Source: Anthocerotibacter panamensis C109 (lineage in GTDB: Bacteria; Cyanobacteriota; Cyanobacteriia; Gloeobacterales; Anthocerotibacteraceae). Taken from it: a DNA stretch of 64,000 nucleotides. Below the pieces are notes generated by a model. That model was not told the DNA's origin, searched no databases, and saw only the letters and a program-made list of their open reading frames with translations. A program made the translations under genes and the position numbers. Shown here one piece after another: positions 24,709-33,626 of this stretch (position 1 is its first letter; each line of letters begins with the position of its first letter). Location: contig NZ_CP062698.1 in assembly GCF_018389385.1 (NCBI RefSeq), forward strand, positions 3,318,667-3,382,666. Reading direction: 5' to 3'.

Positions 24709-25200
24709 ATGTCCAGAACTGTAATTACCGAAGTTATCGCCACTGCCGATAGCCAGGGCCGTTTCCTCAACAGCACCGAGTTGCAGGCCGCTTTTGGTCG
24801 CTTCGAGCGGGCTGTCCCCGCCATCGAAGCCGCCCGTGCCCTCACCAAAAACCAGGATGCCCTGGTTAAAGGTGCCGTGCAGGCTGTCTTCAAGAAGTTT
24901 CCCTACGTTACCCAACCCGGTGAGAAGGGCTACGGCGACTCCAACCAAGCCAAGTGCGCTCGGGACATCGGCTACTACCTGCGCTTTATCACCTACAGCT
25001 TGGTTGCCAGCGGCACCGGCCCCCTCGATGACTACGTGATCGCGGGTCTGCGTGAAGTCAACCGTGCCTTCAACCTCAATCCCCTGTGGTACATCGAAGC
25101 CCTCAACTACATCAAGGGCGAAACCGGCAAGCTGCTCTCTGGTCAGTCCAAGACCGAAGCACTTCTCTACATCGACCATGCCATCAACGCCCTGAGCTGA
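24709..25200 (+). CDS. cpcA: C-phycocyanin alpha subunit
   Basis: 163 residues. Cys83 in [14 protein letters not shown] is the single bilin site of the alpha subunit, loaded by the CpcE/CpcF lyase encoded downstream. The start [20 protein letters not shown] and the ending [10 protein letters not shown] are typical of CpcA. GGGAG precedes the ATG. Two strong hairpins follow the stop codon, as expected if cpcBA is expressed far above the linkers. Confidence 0.98.
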
Positions 25201-25208
25201 TCTCGTTG

Positions 25209-25231
25209 GAGGGCTGGGGGTTGCAGCCCTC
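25209..25231 (+). promoter_or_regulatory. Hairpin just after cpcA
   Basis: GAGGGCTG (25209-25216) pairs perfectly with CAGCCCTC (25224-25231) over a 7-base loop. No T-run follows, so it more likely shields the cpcBA mRNA from 3' decay than ends it. Confidence 0.6.
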
Positions 25232-25280
25232 GGCCTCTCCCGGTCAGCCTGGAGGAGTCTGGGGTCTGGAACCCACGCAG

Positions 25281-25310
25281 GGCGGCAGGGTCTTGTCCCG
25301 AGCCGCCTTT
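25281..25310 (+). terminator. Attenuator-like hairpin between cpcA and cpcD
   Basis: GGCGGC (25281-25286) pairs with GCCGCC (25302-25307), with an inner GGG/CCC pairing, and TTTG follows. This would allow partial termination, lowering linker expression relative to cpcBA. Confidence 0.55.
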
Positions 25311-25340
25311 GTTCACTGATGAGTTTCTAGGAGGTTTTGC

Positions 25341-25577
25341 ATGTACGGACAAAGCACAAGTGACGAAGCGATTACCACGCAGGGCAAGCGCATTTACAAA
25401 ATTACGGTTTCAGAAGCCGGAGCCTACGCCACCAACAAACATCGCACAGGTTACCGCGCCCCGATTCGGCAGAGCAATTACACGCTGACGGTGCCCTATG
25501 ACCGCTTCTTGCCCGAGATGATACGGTTGCACCAGAGTGGGGCCAAGATTGTCAATGTCACTTCGGTGATCAGCTAA
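25341..25577 (+). CDS. cpcD: CpcD-like small rod-capping linker
   Basis: 78 residues with the CpcD domain pattern: RIYKITVSEAGAYATN, then NYTLTVPYDRFLPEM, RLHQSG and AKIVNVTSVIS at the end. This matches small phycobilisome linkers that cap phycocyanin discs. The related core linker ApcC is shorter and differs in sequence, and the position in the cpc operon supports CpcD. AGGAGG lies 6 bases before the ATG. Confidence 0.88.
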   Translation: MYGQSTSDEAITTQGKRIYKITVSEAGAYATNKHRTGYRAPIRQSNYTLTVPYDRFLPEMIRLHQSGAKIVNVTSVIS

Positions 25578-25605
25578 GGTAACTGCATCAGGTTCGGAGG
25601 AGAGG

Positions 25606-26370
25606 ATGGTCGTTGACCTGCGCTCACTGGAGCTGGGGGTTGCGCAAGCACTGGCGCTGTTGGGTTCGGCAGATACCAGTGAGCAGTATTACGCGGCGTG
25701 GCTCCTGGGGAACCTTAAAGACCCCCTAGCGGTAGAAGCGCTGATTGGGGCGCTTCAAGATACGCAAAACCGCACAGCTCTGGGGGGCTATCCCTTACGG
25801 CGCAAGGCTGCTGAAGCTTTGGGCCGCATTGGCGATCTTCGGGCCATCCTTCCGCTTATTGACGCGCTGGACACCGAGGATTTGTATCTACGGGACGCAG
25901 CGGCATGGTCTTTAGGCGAACTGGGCGACCCGCGAGCTATCGAGCCGTTGGTTGCCCTGCTTGATCCTGAAGCTGAGCAGCCCCATGAAGCCCTGCTGGA
26001 GGCTCTAGGCAAGTTGGCGGTGAAGCACCCTTTATTAGCAGTAGTAGCTCGGGAACTGGTCCTGGCCTACTTTCAGCCCCAGCAGAAGGAGCGCACCCGT
26101 TGCGCAGCAGCACGCTGTCTCTACGAGATGACTCGGGAGGACCCGTATGCCCAGTTCCTGGTCGCCCGCCTCCAGAACCCTGACATTACAATCCGTCGGG
26201 CGGTAACGTTTGACTTGGCCGAGATCGCCTATCTACCCGCTGCTGGAGCCATTGCTCGGGCTGACCTTACGACTAATCTCAAAGTCCATGCCCTCAAGCA
26301 GATGGTAGACCTCAGCACCGACCAAGCTGCCCTCGAACCTGTCCTAGCCACTCTGGCTACCTTGTTCTAA
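25606..26370 (+). CDS. cpcE: Phycocyanobilin lyase, CpcE subunit
   Basis: 254 residues of HEAT-like repeats. The family core is clear: SEQYYAAWLLGNLKDPLAVE, TALGGYPLRRKAAEALGRIG and LYLRDAAAWSLGELGDPRAI. With CpcF it forms the heterodimer that attaches phycocyanobilin to the alpha-subunit Cys. CpcF is encoded at 31662, so the two subunit genes are separated by two large linker genes. Confidence 0.93.
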   Translation: MVVDLRSLELGVAQALALLGSADTSEQYYAAWLLGNLKDPLAVEALIGALQDTQNRTALGGYPLRRKAAEALGRIGDLRAILPLIDALDTEDLYLRDAAAWSLGELGDPRAIEPLVALLDPEAEQPHEALLEALGKLAVKHPLLAVVARELVLAYFQPQQKERTRCAAARCLYEMTREDPYAQFLVARLQNPDITIRRAVTFDLAEIAYLPAAGAIARADLTTNLKVHALKQMVDLSTDQAALEPVLATLATLF

Positions 26371-26398
26371 CGGGCTCGTCAGACCTGCCACCGCCATG

Positions 26399-26420
26399 GC
26401 CTCCGGCGCCGGAGGCCCGT
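26399..26420 (+). promoter_or_regulatory. Perfect GC palindrome between cpcE and cpcN
   Basis: GCCTCCGGCGCCGGAGGC (26399-26416) is an 18-base perfect palindrome, followed by CCGTTTG. It can act as an mRNA stabiliser or partial terminator just ahead of the big linker gene. Confidence 0.6.
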
Positions 26421-26456
26421 TTGATCGATAGCATGGCGTTAGCCATAGGAGTCTTT

Positions 26457-29400
26457 ATGTCGGATGGCCTGAACATATTTTTGGAGATGGCGCGGGACCT
26501 CACCCAGACCCAGAACAAGAGCCCTTATGCGGTGAGCAGGTTGGGGGTGACGCCCCTCCAGCCAACAGCCACGCCCCAGGTTGCGGGAATGGATCCCTTT
26601 CTCGATATGGCCCGCCGTATGGCCGGTCGCCCTGTCCCCAAGGGGAATCCTTTTTTGGACATGGCCCGAGAATTGACCGACAATCGGGCATTGACCCTGG
26701 TCAAAGAATTCACTGCCCCTTCGCCCTATCAACAGACCGAGACCTACGGCCAGGAGCGCATTCGGGCCTTAGGTACCATAGAGGCACCCCGCGTAACCCT
26801 CAGGGCTCCTTTTACGGATGAGCAGTTTCAAGGAGCGCTCTACGCCATCTACCGGCACATTTTCGGTAACACCTATGTGATGGAGAGCGAACGGCCCACC
26901 ACCGCCGAATCCCAACTCAAGGACGGGCGGATCACGGTACGCGGCTTCATTAAACTATTGGCGAAGAGTGAGGTCTATAGGAGCCGTTTCTTCCAGAAGA
27001 CCTCCCAGAACCGCTTCATCGAACTCAACCACAAACTGCTGTTGGGTCGTGCTCCCTATGATCAGGCAGAAATTTCTGCTCACCTCGACTTGTGGAACAC
27101 TCAGGGCTACGACGCGGAGATTGATTCCTATGTCGAGAGCGAAGAGTATCTGGAAAACTTTGGCGAGGATGTCATCCCCTATTTCCGGGGCTTCAAATAT
27201 CAGACTGGGCAGAGTGCTCAGGGCTTTAATCGCCTTCTGGACCTCTATGGGGGTTGGGCTGGGAGCGACACCGACCGCAATCAGAGCGGACAGGTGGCCC
27301 GCCTGACCAATAGTTTAGTCCGCCCAGGGCAGGTCGTAGAACCTCCAGTCGCGCCTCCTTTAGAGTTTACCCGCGAAGCGGAACGGGCAGCTTGGTTAGC
27401 CGGTGCGCTGACCCTCCCCTCTAGCTTGGGCCACACTGAGACCCACGGTCAGGAGCGTATCCGCGCAGTCGGAGCGCTCGAAGCTGCTCAGGTCACCCTC
27501 CGCGCCCCCTTTACCGAAGAGCAGTTTCAAGGAGCGCTCTACGCCATCTATAAGCAGGTTTTTGGCAATACTTATGTGATGGAGAGCGAACGGCCCACCA
27601 CCGCTGAATCCCAACTCAAGGACGGGCGGATCACCGTGCGCGGCTTCATTCGTCTGTTGGCGAAGACCGAAGCCTACAAGAGCCGCTTCCTCTACACGAC
27701 TTCTCAGAACCGCTTCATCGAACTCAACCACAAACTGCTGTTGGGTCGTGCTCCCTACGACCAAGCAGAAATTATCCGGCACCTCGATCTGTGGAATAGC
27801 CAGGGCTACGACGCGGAGATCGACTCCTATATCGAGAGTGAAGAGTACCAAGAATTCTTTGGCGAGGAAGTCGTCCCCTTTTTCCGGGGCTTTAAATATC
27901 AGGTCGGGCAAAATCCCCTGGGCTTCAACGGATTGGTGCGCCTCTACGACGGCTATGCTGGGAGTGACACCGAGCGCAACCAAAGCGGACAGGTGGCCCG
28001 TCTGACCGACCGCCTGAGCCGTCCGGTGCGCGAGCAATCTTCGGTTGACCGTATCGAGCGCCTGCTGCGTTCCTACACCAGTCCCTCCCCGCTAGAGCAG
28101 ACCAATACCTACGGTCAAGAGCGCGTCCAAGCCAACGCAGTCCTTGAAACACCCCAGGTCACCCTCCGCGCCCCCTTTACCGAAGAGCAGTTTCAAGGAG
28201 CGCTCTACGCCATCTATAAGCAGGTTTTTGGCAATACTTATGTGATGGAGAGCGAACGGCCCGCCACCGCTGAATCCCAACTGCGCGATGGTCGGATCAC
28301 GGTACGGGGCTTTATTCGCCTGTTGGCGAAGAGCGATACCTACAAGGCACGCTTTTTCAACCCTGCGACTCAGACGCGCTTCATCGAGCTCAACCACAAG
28401 CTGCTGTTGGGCCGCGCGCCTTACGATCAAGCGGAGATTTCGCGCCACGTCGCTCTCTATACCAGTCAGGGCTATGAGGCCGAGATCGACTCCTACCTCG
28501 ATAGCGAAGAGTACCAAGAATGCTTCGGGGAGGACACGGTACCTTTCTTCCGGGGCTTCACCAGCCAACCCGGACAAAGTACCGAAGCCTTCAACCGGAT
28601 GGTGACGCTCTATGACGGCTATGCCACCAGTGACAGCGAATGGGACCGGGGGGGACAAAGCGCCCGCCTCACAGACAGCCTCGCCCGGTCCACGATGGAC
28701 CAGGACCCGGAGTACCGCATCGGGAACCTCATCAGCAGCTATACCCGCCCCTCTCCCTATGGTCAGCCCCAGGGCTACGGTCAGGAGCGCATCCAGGCGA
28801 CTGCGGTGTTGGAGCGTCCCCGAGCCACCCTGCGCGTCGGTACGACCGAGAATCTGGAAGGGGTGATCTACGCCATCTACCAGCAAGTTTTGGGAAACAC
28901 CCATGTGATGACCAGTGAACGGTTGCTTTTTGCTGAATCGCAACTGCGTGATGGCAAGCTCACCGTGCGCGGCTTTATCCGGCAGTTGGCGAAGAGTGAG
29001 GCGTACAAAACCCGCTTCTTCTATCCTTCCTCCCAGACACGCTTCATCGAGCTCAACCACAAGTTGCTCTTGGGCCGTGCGCCTTATGATCAGGCCGAAA
29101 TCTCGCACCATGTCACCCTCTATACCAGCCAAGGCTATGACCTGGAAATCGATTCCTACCTGGACAGCGAGGAATACCAAGAAAACTTCGGAGAGGACAC
29201 GGTACCTTTTCTGCGTGGCTTCACTAGCCAACCGGGACAAGTGACCGAAGCGTTTAACCGCATGGTCAACCTCAATGACGGCTACGCCACCAGTGACAGT
29301 GGCTGGAGCCAATCGGCTGAAGTGGCTCGTCTCACCGAGAGTCTGAGCCGTCCAGTGCGAGAAGCAGGTGCCAGTGTGCGCGTCGAGCGTCTGCTGAATG

Positions 29401-30005
29401 CACTCACGCAGCCCTCCAGCTTGGGACAGAGCCCGACCTTCGGTCAAGAGCAAATCCAAGCGACTGCAGTCCTCGAAGAGTCTCCTGTCACCCTCAGGGC
29501 TCCCTTCACCGAAGAGCAGTTGCAAGGAGCACTCTACGCCATCTATAAGCAGGTGTTGGGCAAAACCCATGTCATGGAGAGCGAACGGCCTACGTTTGCG
29601 GAATCCCAACTACGAGACGGCAAGCTCACCGTGCGCGGCTTTGTTCGGCAGGTAGCCCAGAGTGAAGCCTACAAGGCACGCTTTTTCAACCCTGCGGCTC
29701 AGACGCGCTTCATCGAGCTCAACCACAAGCTGCTGTTGGGCCGCGCGCCTTACGATCAAGCGGAGATTTCGCGCCACGTCGCTCTCTATACCAGTCAGGG
29801 CTATGAGGCCGAGATCGACTCCTACCTCGATAGCGAGGAATACCAAGAAAACTTCGGGGAGGACACGGTACCTTTCCTGCGCGGCTTCACCAGCCAACCG
29901 GGACAAAGTACCGAAGCCTTCAACCGGATGGTGACGCTCTATGACGGCTATGCGGCGAGTGACGGACAGACCCCCCGCCCCACCGATAGCCTGAACGAGC
30001 CCTAG
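26457..30005 (+). CDS. cpcN: Giant phycocyanin linker with five linker (REP) domains, CpcN-type
   Basis: 1182 residues from ATG 26457, with AGGAG 6 bases upstream. Five phycobilisome linker domains (Pfam PBS_linker_poly type) begin near residues 112, 345, 567, 788 and 1010, each opening like VTLRAPFTEEQFQGALYAIY and containing FIELNHKLLLGRAPYDQAEI. Each such domain fills the cavity of one phycocyanin hexamer, so one molecule could string five hexamers. The first 70 residues carry three copies of a short motif: IFLEMARDL, PFLDMARRM and PFLDMAREL. From memory, CpcN of Anthocerotibacter panamensis links chains of five phycocyanin hexamers, which this architecture matches. The domains are very similar at DNA level. 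Confidence 0.95.
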   Translation: MSDGLNIFLEMARDLTQTQNKSPYAVSRLGVTPLQPTATPQVAGMDPFLDMARRMAGRPVPKGNPFLDMARELTDNRALTLVKEFTAPSPYQQTETYGQERIRALGTIEAPRVTLRAPFTDEQFQGALYAIYRHIFGNTYVMESERPTTAESQLKDGRITVRGFIKLLAKSEVYRSRFFQKTSQNRFIELNHKLLLGRAPYDQAEISAHLDLWNTQGYDAEIDSYVESEEYLENFGEDVIPYFRGFKYQTGQSAQGFNRLLDLYGGWAGSDTDRNQSGQVARLTNSLVRPGQVVEPPVAPPLEFTREAERAAWLAGALTLPSSLGHTETHGQERIRAVGALEAAQVTLRAPFTEEQFQGALYAIYKQVFGNTYVMESERPTTAESQLKDGRITVRGFIRLLAKTEAYKSRFLYTTSQNRFIELNHKLLLGRAPYDQAEIIRHLDLWNSQGYDAEIDSYIESEEYQEFFGEEVVPFFRGFKYQVGQNPLGFNGLVRLYDGYAGSDTERNQSGQVARLTDRLSRPVREQSSVDRIERLLRSYTSPSPLEQTNTYGQERVQANAVLETPQVTLRAPFTEEQFQGALYAIYKQVFGNTYVMESERPATAESQLRDGRITVRGFIRLLAKSDTYKARFFNPATQTRFIELNHKLLLGRAPYDQAEISRHVALYTSQGYEAEIDSYLDSEEYQECFGEDTVPFFRGFTSQPGQSTEAFNRMVTLYDGYATSDSEWDRGGQSARLTDSLARSTMDQDPEYRIGNLISSYTRPSPYGQPQGYGQERIQATAVLERPRATLRVGTTENLEGVIYAIYQQVLGNTHVMTSERLLFAESQLRDGKLTVRGFIRQLAKSEAYKTRFFYPSSQTRFIELNHKLLLGRAPYDQAEISHHVTLYTSQGYDLEIDSYLDSEEYQENFGEDTVPFLRGFTSQPGQVTEAFNRMVNLNDGYATSDSGWSQSAEVARLTESLSRPVREAGASVRVERLLNALTQPSSLGQSPTFGQEQIQATAVLEESPVTLRAPFTEEQLQGALYAIYKQVLGKTHVMESERPTFAESQLRDGKLTVRGFVRQVAQSEAYKARFFNPAAQTRFIELNHKLLLGRAPYDQAEISRHVALYTSQGYEAEIDSYLDSEEYQENFGEDTVPFLRGFTSQPGQSTEAFNRMVTLYDGYAASDGQTPRPTDSLNEP

Positions 30006-30013
30006 TTCATTGC

Positions 30014-30035
30014 GCCCCGGAGCCACCTCCGGGGC
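30014..30035 (+). promoter_or_regulatory. Hairpin between the two linker genes
   Basis: GCCCCGGAG (30014-30022) pairs perfectly with CTCCGGGGC (30027-30035) over a CCAC loop. It lies just after the cpcN stop codon and 31 bases ahead of the next start. Confidence 0.6.
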
Positions 30036-30066
30036 TTCCCTGCGTTCACCCATAAAAGGAGCCTTT

Positions 30067-31662
30067 ATGCCCGCTGTTGTAGCCGACCAGTATCTAGCAA
30101 TGGCTAAGGAATTGGCCGCTAGCCGCTTTGGAGGGTTCACCAAGGAAAATATTCCCTCTCCGATGGCCCAGCCGGAATCCTACGGGCGCGACCGCCTCGG
30201 GATTGCCGCTGTGGCTACCGAAAACCCCAAAGTCACCCTCCGGGCTCCTTTTACCAGTGAGGAATTCCAGGGCGCGCTCTACGCCATCTACCGGCATATT
30301 TTCGGCAATACCTATGTGATGGAGAGCGAACGGCCCACCACCGCCGAATCCCAACTCAAGGACGGGCGGATCACCGTGCGCGGCTTCATTCGTCTGTTGG
30401 CAAAAAGCGAAGTCTACAAGAGCCGCTTCTTCCAGAAGACCTCCCAGAACCGCTTTATTGAGTTGTCCCACAAACTGCTGTTGGGGCGTGCACCTTATGA
30501 CCAAGCCGAGATTTCCTACCACCTCGACCTGTGGAATACTCAGGGCTATGACGCGGAGATTGACTCCTATGTCGATAGTGAAGAGTATTTGGACTTCTTC
30601 GGGGAGGACACTGTGCCCTTCCTTCGTGACTTCAAGTACCAGACCGGGCAGCAGGGCGTCGGCTACTCGCGCCTGTTAAACCTCTACGATGGCTATGCCG
30701 GCAGCGACACCGACCGCGCTCAGAGCGGTCAAAAGGCCCGACTCAACGGCACCATCGCTCAGGCAGAACCGGGTAGTATTGAGCGGCCCAGCGCCCTGCA
30801 AGATACCTGGAAATTCGCCAACCCCAACTACCGCAACGCCAAACCGCCTATGGTGAAAGCTCTGGCACTAGAGCCCTTTTTAGACATGGCTCGGGAACTG
30901 ACGCCGAAACCCCCGACCCGCCAAGTAGATCTGCTGTTCCTCAACATGGCTAAGGACCTGACGAGCGTCAGCCGCGCTGAGTGGCTAGCGAAATCCTACA
31001 CCCAACCCTCGCGCTATCAGCAGACTGAGACCTTCGGGCAGGAGCGTATTGGTGCAGTCGGAGCTATTGAGACACCCCGAATAAACCTCCGGGCTCCTTT
31101 TACCAGTGAGGAATTCCAGGGCGCGCTCTACGCTATCTACCGGCATATTTTCGGCAATACCTATGTGATGGAGAGCGAACGGCCCACCACCGCCGAATCC
31201 CAACTCAAGGACGGGCGGATCACCGTGCGCGGCTTCATTCGTCTGTTGGCAAAAAGCGAAGTCTACAAGAGCCGCTTCTTCCAGAAAACCTCCCAGAACC
31301 GCTTTATTGAGTTGTCCCACAAACTGCTGTTGGGGCGTGCGCCTTATGACCAAGCCGAGATTTCCTACCACCTCGACCTGTGGAATACTCAGGGCTATGA
31401 CGCGGAGATTGACTCCTATGTCGATAGTGAAGAGTATTTGGACTTCTTCGGGGAGGACACTGTGCCGTACTTCCGGGGCTTCAAATACCAGACCGGGCAG
31501 AGCGCTGAGGGCTTTAACCGCTTGGTGCGTCTGTATGATGGCTGGGCGGGCAGCGATACTGACCGCAATGTCGGGGGGCAGGTTGCTCGACTGACAGCCA
31601 ATCTGACGCGGGGTGGCTCGGGACTAGAGCCCTTCATCGTCATGGCTAACTCGCGCCGCTAG
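30067..31662 (+). CDS. Second phycocyanin linker, two linker domains (possibly CpcJ)
   Basis: 531 residues from ATG 30067 (AGGAG 5 bases upstream). Two phycobilisome linker domains start near residues 55 and 339 and are nearly identical to each other in protein and DNA. Copies of the short motif seen in CpcN occur at the N-terminus (QYLAMAKEL), twice between the domains (PFLDMAREL and LFLNMAKDL) and at the C-terminus (PFIVMANSRR). The protein probably joins two phycocyanin hexamers and attaches them to the core; the name CpcJ is a guess from Gloeobacterales phycobilisome work. The last base of the stop is the first base of the cpcF start. Confidence 0.93.
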   Translation: MPAVVADQYLAMAKELAASRFGGFTKENIPSPMAQPESYGRDRLGIAAVATENPKVTLRAPFTSEEFQGALYAIYRHIFGNTYVMESERPTTAESQLKDGRITVRGFIRLLAKSEVYKSRFFQKTSQNRFIELSHKLLLGRAPYDQAEISYHLDLWNTQGYDAEIDSYVDSEEYLDFFGEDTVPFLRDFKYQTGQQGVGYSRLLNLYDGYAGSDTDRAQSGQKARLNGTIAQAEPGSIERPSALQDTWKFANPNYRNAKPPMVKALALEPFLDMARELTPKPPTRQVDLLFLNMAKDLTSVSRAEWLAKSYTQPSRYQQTETFGQERIGAVGAIETPRINLRAPFTSEEFQGALYAIYRHIFGNTYVMESERPTTAESQLKDGRITVRGFIRLLAKSEVYKSRFFQKTSQNRFIELSHKLLLGRAPYDQAEISYHLDLWNTQGYDAEIDSYVDSEEYLDFFGEDTVPYFRGFKYQTGQSAEGFNRLVRLYDGWAGSDTDRNVGGQVARLTANLTRGGSGLEPFIVMANSRR

Positions 31663-32228
31663 TGGACCTAAGCATCCTCGTCGCCCAAGTCGAGGCCGCA
31701 CGTGACCGGGACGAACTGCGGGCTGCGCTCGAACAATTGATCGCAGCCCGTTCTCCTGAAGTGATTCCGGTCTTGGTCCGAGCGCTACGCTGTCCCGACC
31801 CCGGCATCTGCGAGGTGATCGTCCAGGGCTTGGTGAGCTATGGGCCTATTGCCGTCCAGCCTTTAATCGAACATTTGGACGACTATGATTATGCAGCTCG
31901 TCACCAGGGCATCCGTGCGTTGGTCCAACTAGCTGACCCTGCCAGTTTTGATACCTTTGTACGCGGGCTACTCGAAGACTTTGCCCCCAGTGTCCGCCGC
32001 GCGGCTGCCGGGGGCTTGGCTCGACTCAAAGACCCCCGAGCGATTCCCATCCTGCTGCGTGTGGCGAAAGACCCAGATTGGGCACTGCGCTACGCGGTTG
32101 TCCTAGCTCTAGCGTCTTTCCTTACCTATCCTGAGGTCCAGGAGGCTTTGAGAGAAGCTCAGCAAGACCCCGAGCGCATTATCCAGCTTAAAGCCAGCCA
32201 GCTTTTGCGCGACGCGGCGACGCGCTAG
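31662..32228 (+). CDS. cpcF: Phycocyanobilin lyase, CpcF subunit
   Basis: 188 residues of HEAT-like repeats (PEVIPVLVRALRCPDPGICE, YGPIAVQPLIEHLDDYDYAA and LEDFAPSVRRAAAGGLARL). Partner of CpcE in loading bilin on CpcA; the isomer made cannot be read from sequence. GTG 31662 overlaps the preceding TAG by one base (TAGTG), which suggests translational coupling. Confidence 0.9.
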   Translation: MDLSILVAQVEAARDRDELRAALEQLIAARSPEVIPVLVRALRCPDPGICEVIVQGLVSYGPIAVQPLIEHLDDYDYAARHQGIRALVQLADPASFDTFVRGLLEDFAPSVRRAAAGGLARLKDPRAIPILLRVAKDPDWALRYAVVLALASFLTYPEVQEALREAQQDPERIIQLKASQLLRDAATR

Positions 32229-32255
32229 ATCTGCTTCTCAAAATTCAGGACCGCC

Positions 32256-32984
32256 TTAGAAGTTACTCCGGGTGACGACCGTATTGAGGGTCAAGTCCCG
32301 CTGCTGTTGAATCCTTTGCAAAGCGTTGGTCCCATTGAGGAGATCCTCGTCCACGGCTCCTTGAATGCGAAGTGCGGCGCGGTTGGGGTTGGGGGTGACA
32401 CTGGTGAGTAAGGCAACCGGTACGGCGAGGGTGGAATCCTGGGCCGTAAAACCCCCGTTAGCCACCGAATCGAGCAAGAGAGGAATGTCATTGGGCAGGA
32501 CCGGCGGAGGACCCCACTTCGCAGAGATGGCCCCTTCTGTGGGGACAGGGTTGGCTGGACAGTTGTTTACATAGAGCGCGAGCACATTGGGACCACGCAG
32601 GTTGGGTGGGGCCGGGACCAGATAATAGGCCCGAAACTCATAGGGCGAAGCATTGAGGCAACCAGTTGCCCGCCCGCCGTTAGCCCCGAGATCGCCATCG
32701 CGCAAGCGCCAGAGCGCCAAAATAGGGCTGGAGGCCGGAGCGGTGGGGTAATTGGGCAGCAAGCCCGCGTCTACAGCCGTGGCGATACGCACGGACTTGC
32801 GTAGGTCGCGGGAAATATAGACCACAGCGCGCTGGAGTTGGGCACGGCTTGTAGTGGTGTTGGCCTCCTGTAGGTTGCGCTTGGTGAAGTTAGCTACCGC
32901 CGCACTCGCCCCAACGCCTAGGATGCCCGTAATGACAATCGCTACAAGGAGTTCAGAAAGGGTAAAACCAGAAGATTTGCGCAT
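32256..32984 (-). CDS. Type IV pseudopilin, PilW/HpsC-like
   Basis: 242 residues. A class III prepilin signal, MRKSSGFTLSELLVAIVITG, with cleavage after Gly and Glu at mature position 5, is followed by a long globular head. The adjacent upstream pseudopilin ends 18 bases before its ATG, so both are one operon. With the divergent large protein and PilV-like gene, the set resembles the pseudopilin genes of hormogonium polysaccharide secretion (hps), but type IV pilus minor pilins are equally possible. Confidence 0.8.
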   Translation of the reverse strand: MRKSSGFTLSELLVAIVITGILGVGASAAVANFTKRNLQEANTTTSRAQLQRAVVYISRDLRKSVRIATAVDAGLLPNYPTAPASSPILALWRLRDGDLGANGGRATGCLNASPYEFRAYYLVPAPPNLRGPNVLALYVNNCPANPVPTEGAISAKWGPPPVLPNDIPLLLDSVANGGFTAQDSTLAVPVALLTSVTPNPNRAALRIQGAVDEDLLNGTNALQRIQQQRDLTLNTVVTRSNF

Positions 32985-33002
32985 GACGGGCCTCTACGTA
33001 AT

Positions 33003-33626
33003 TCAGCAGCGTCCTACCTGACCGATTTGGACGGGCTTGGAGTTTGGGCCGGTCTGGGTAACCAGACAGTCCTGGTCAATCCCGCCCAGCAAGATGGGAA
33101 TACTGATGCGGGCGACACTTGTTATATCCCCTGGGTTGCGGTTGAGCGATAGCGTTATGCGTCCAGTCACATTGGCCGCCCCGGTTTCATCAAAAGTAAG
33201 GCTCCGATACTGCGGTCCTAGGGTATCTACCGGGAAAAGAGTCTGAGCCTCAGGATTTGCTCCAAAAGTGGCTGCTGTCCCGAAGTAGACCCCGGTGGGC
33301 AGATTCTGCCAGGGTTCTGCCGCAATTTGCGCAACGGTCAAGGCGGTGTCATAAAAGCGATAGCGTACAGGGGTGGTGGGGATACCCGCTGTCGAAACCG
33401 TATCGAACTGGAAGATGTAGGATCTACTGCGCGTCTCAGCTTGCTGCTGGGCGCGAACGAGCGCTTGGGCGAGTTGGTCGGTGGCCGCATTGAGCTGGTT
33501 GCGCTGGATGGTTGGGATAAGCGCCAGACTGGTCAGGGAAGCCAATACCCCAACCACCACCACAGTAATGAGCATTTCGATGAGTGTAAAACCCTGGCTG
33601 CGTCTAGAAAACGGTCGCTGCCGCAT
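33003..33626 (-). CDS. Type IV pseudopilin, GspH/FimT-like
   Basis: 207 residues with prepilin signal RRSQGFTLIEMLITVVVVGV, the FTLIE cleavage motif and a 20-residue hydrophobic helix. The head fits GspH/FimT (AATDQLAQALVRAQQQAETR). AGGAGG lies upstream of the ATG at 33626. First gene of the minus-strand pseudopilin pair. Confidence 0.85.
   Translation of the reverse strand: MRQRPFSRRSQGFTLIEMLITVVVVGVLASLTSLALIPTIQRNQLNAATDQLAQALVRAQQQAETRSRSYIFQFDTVSTAGIPTTPVRYRFYDTALTVAQIAAEPWQNLPTGVYFGTAATFGANPEAQTLFPVDTLGPQYRSLTFDETGAANVTGRITLSLNRNPGDITSVARISIPILLGGIDQDCLVTQTGPNSKPVQIGQVGRC

Noticed and set aside
28092..29609. A 505-codon open frame on the minus strand inside the giant linker gene
   Set aside because: It is the mirror of the repeated linker domains in GC-rich DNA; no family signal, and the plus strand has complete linker domains.
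26457..31450. Regular repeats that might suggest a CRISPR or satellite array
   Set aside because: The period is about 665 bases and in frame; they are protein domains.
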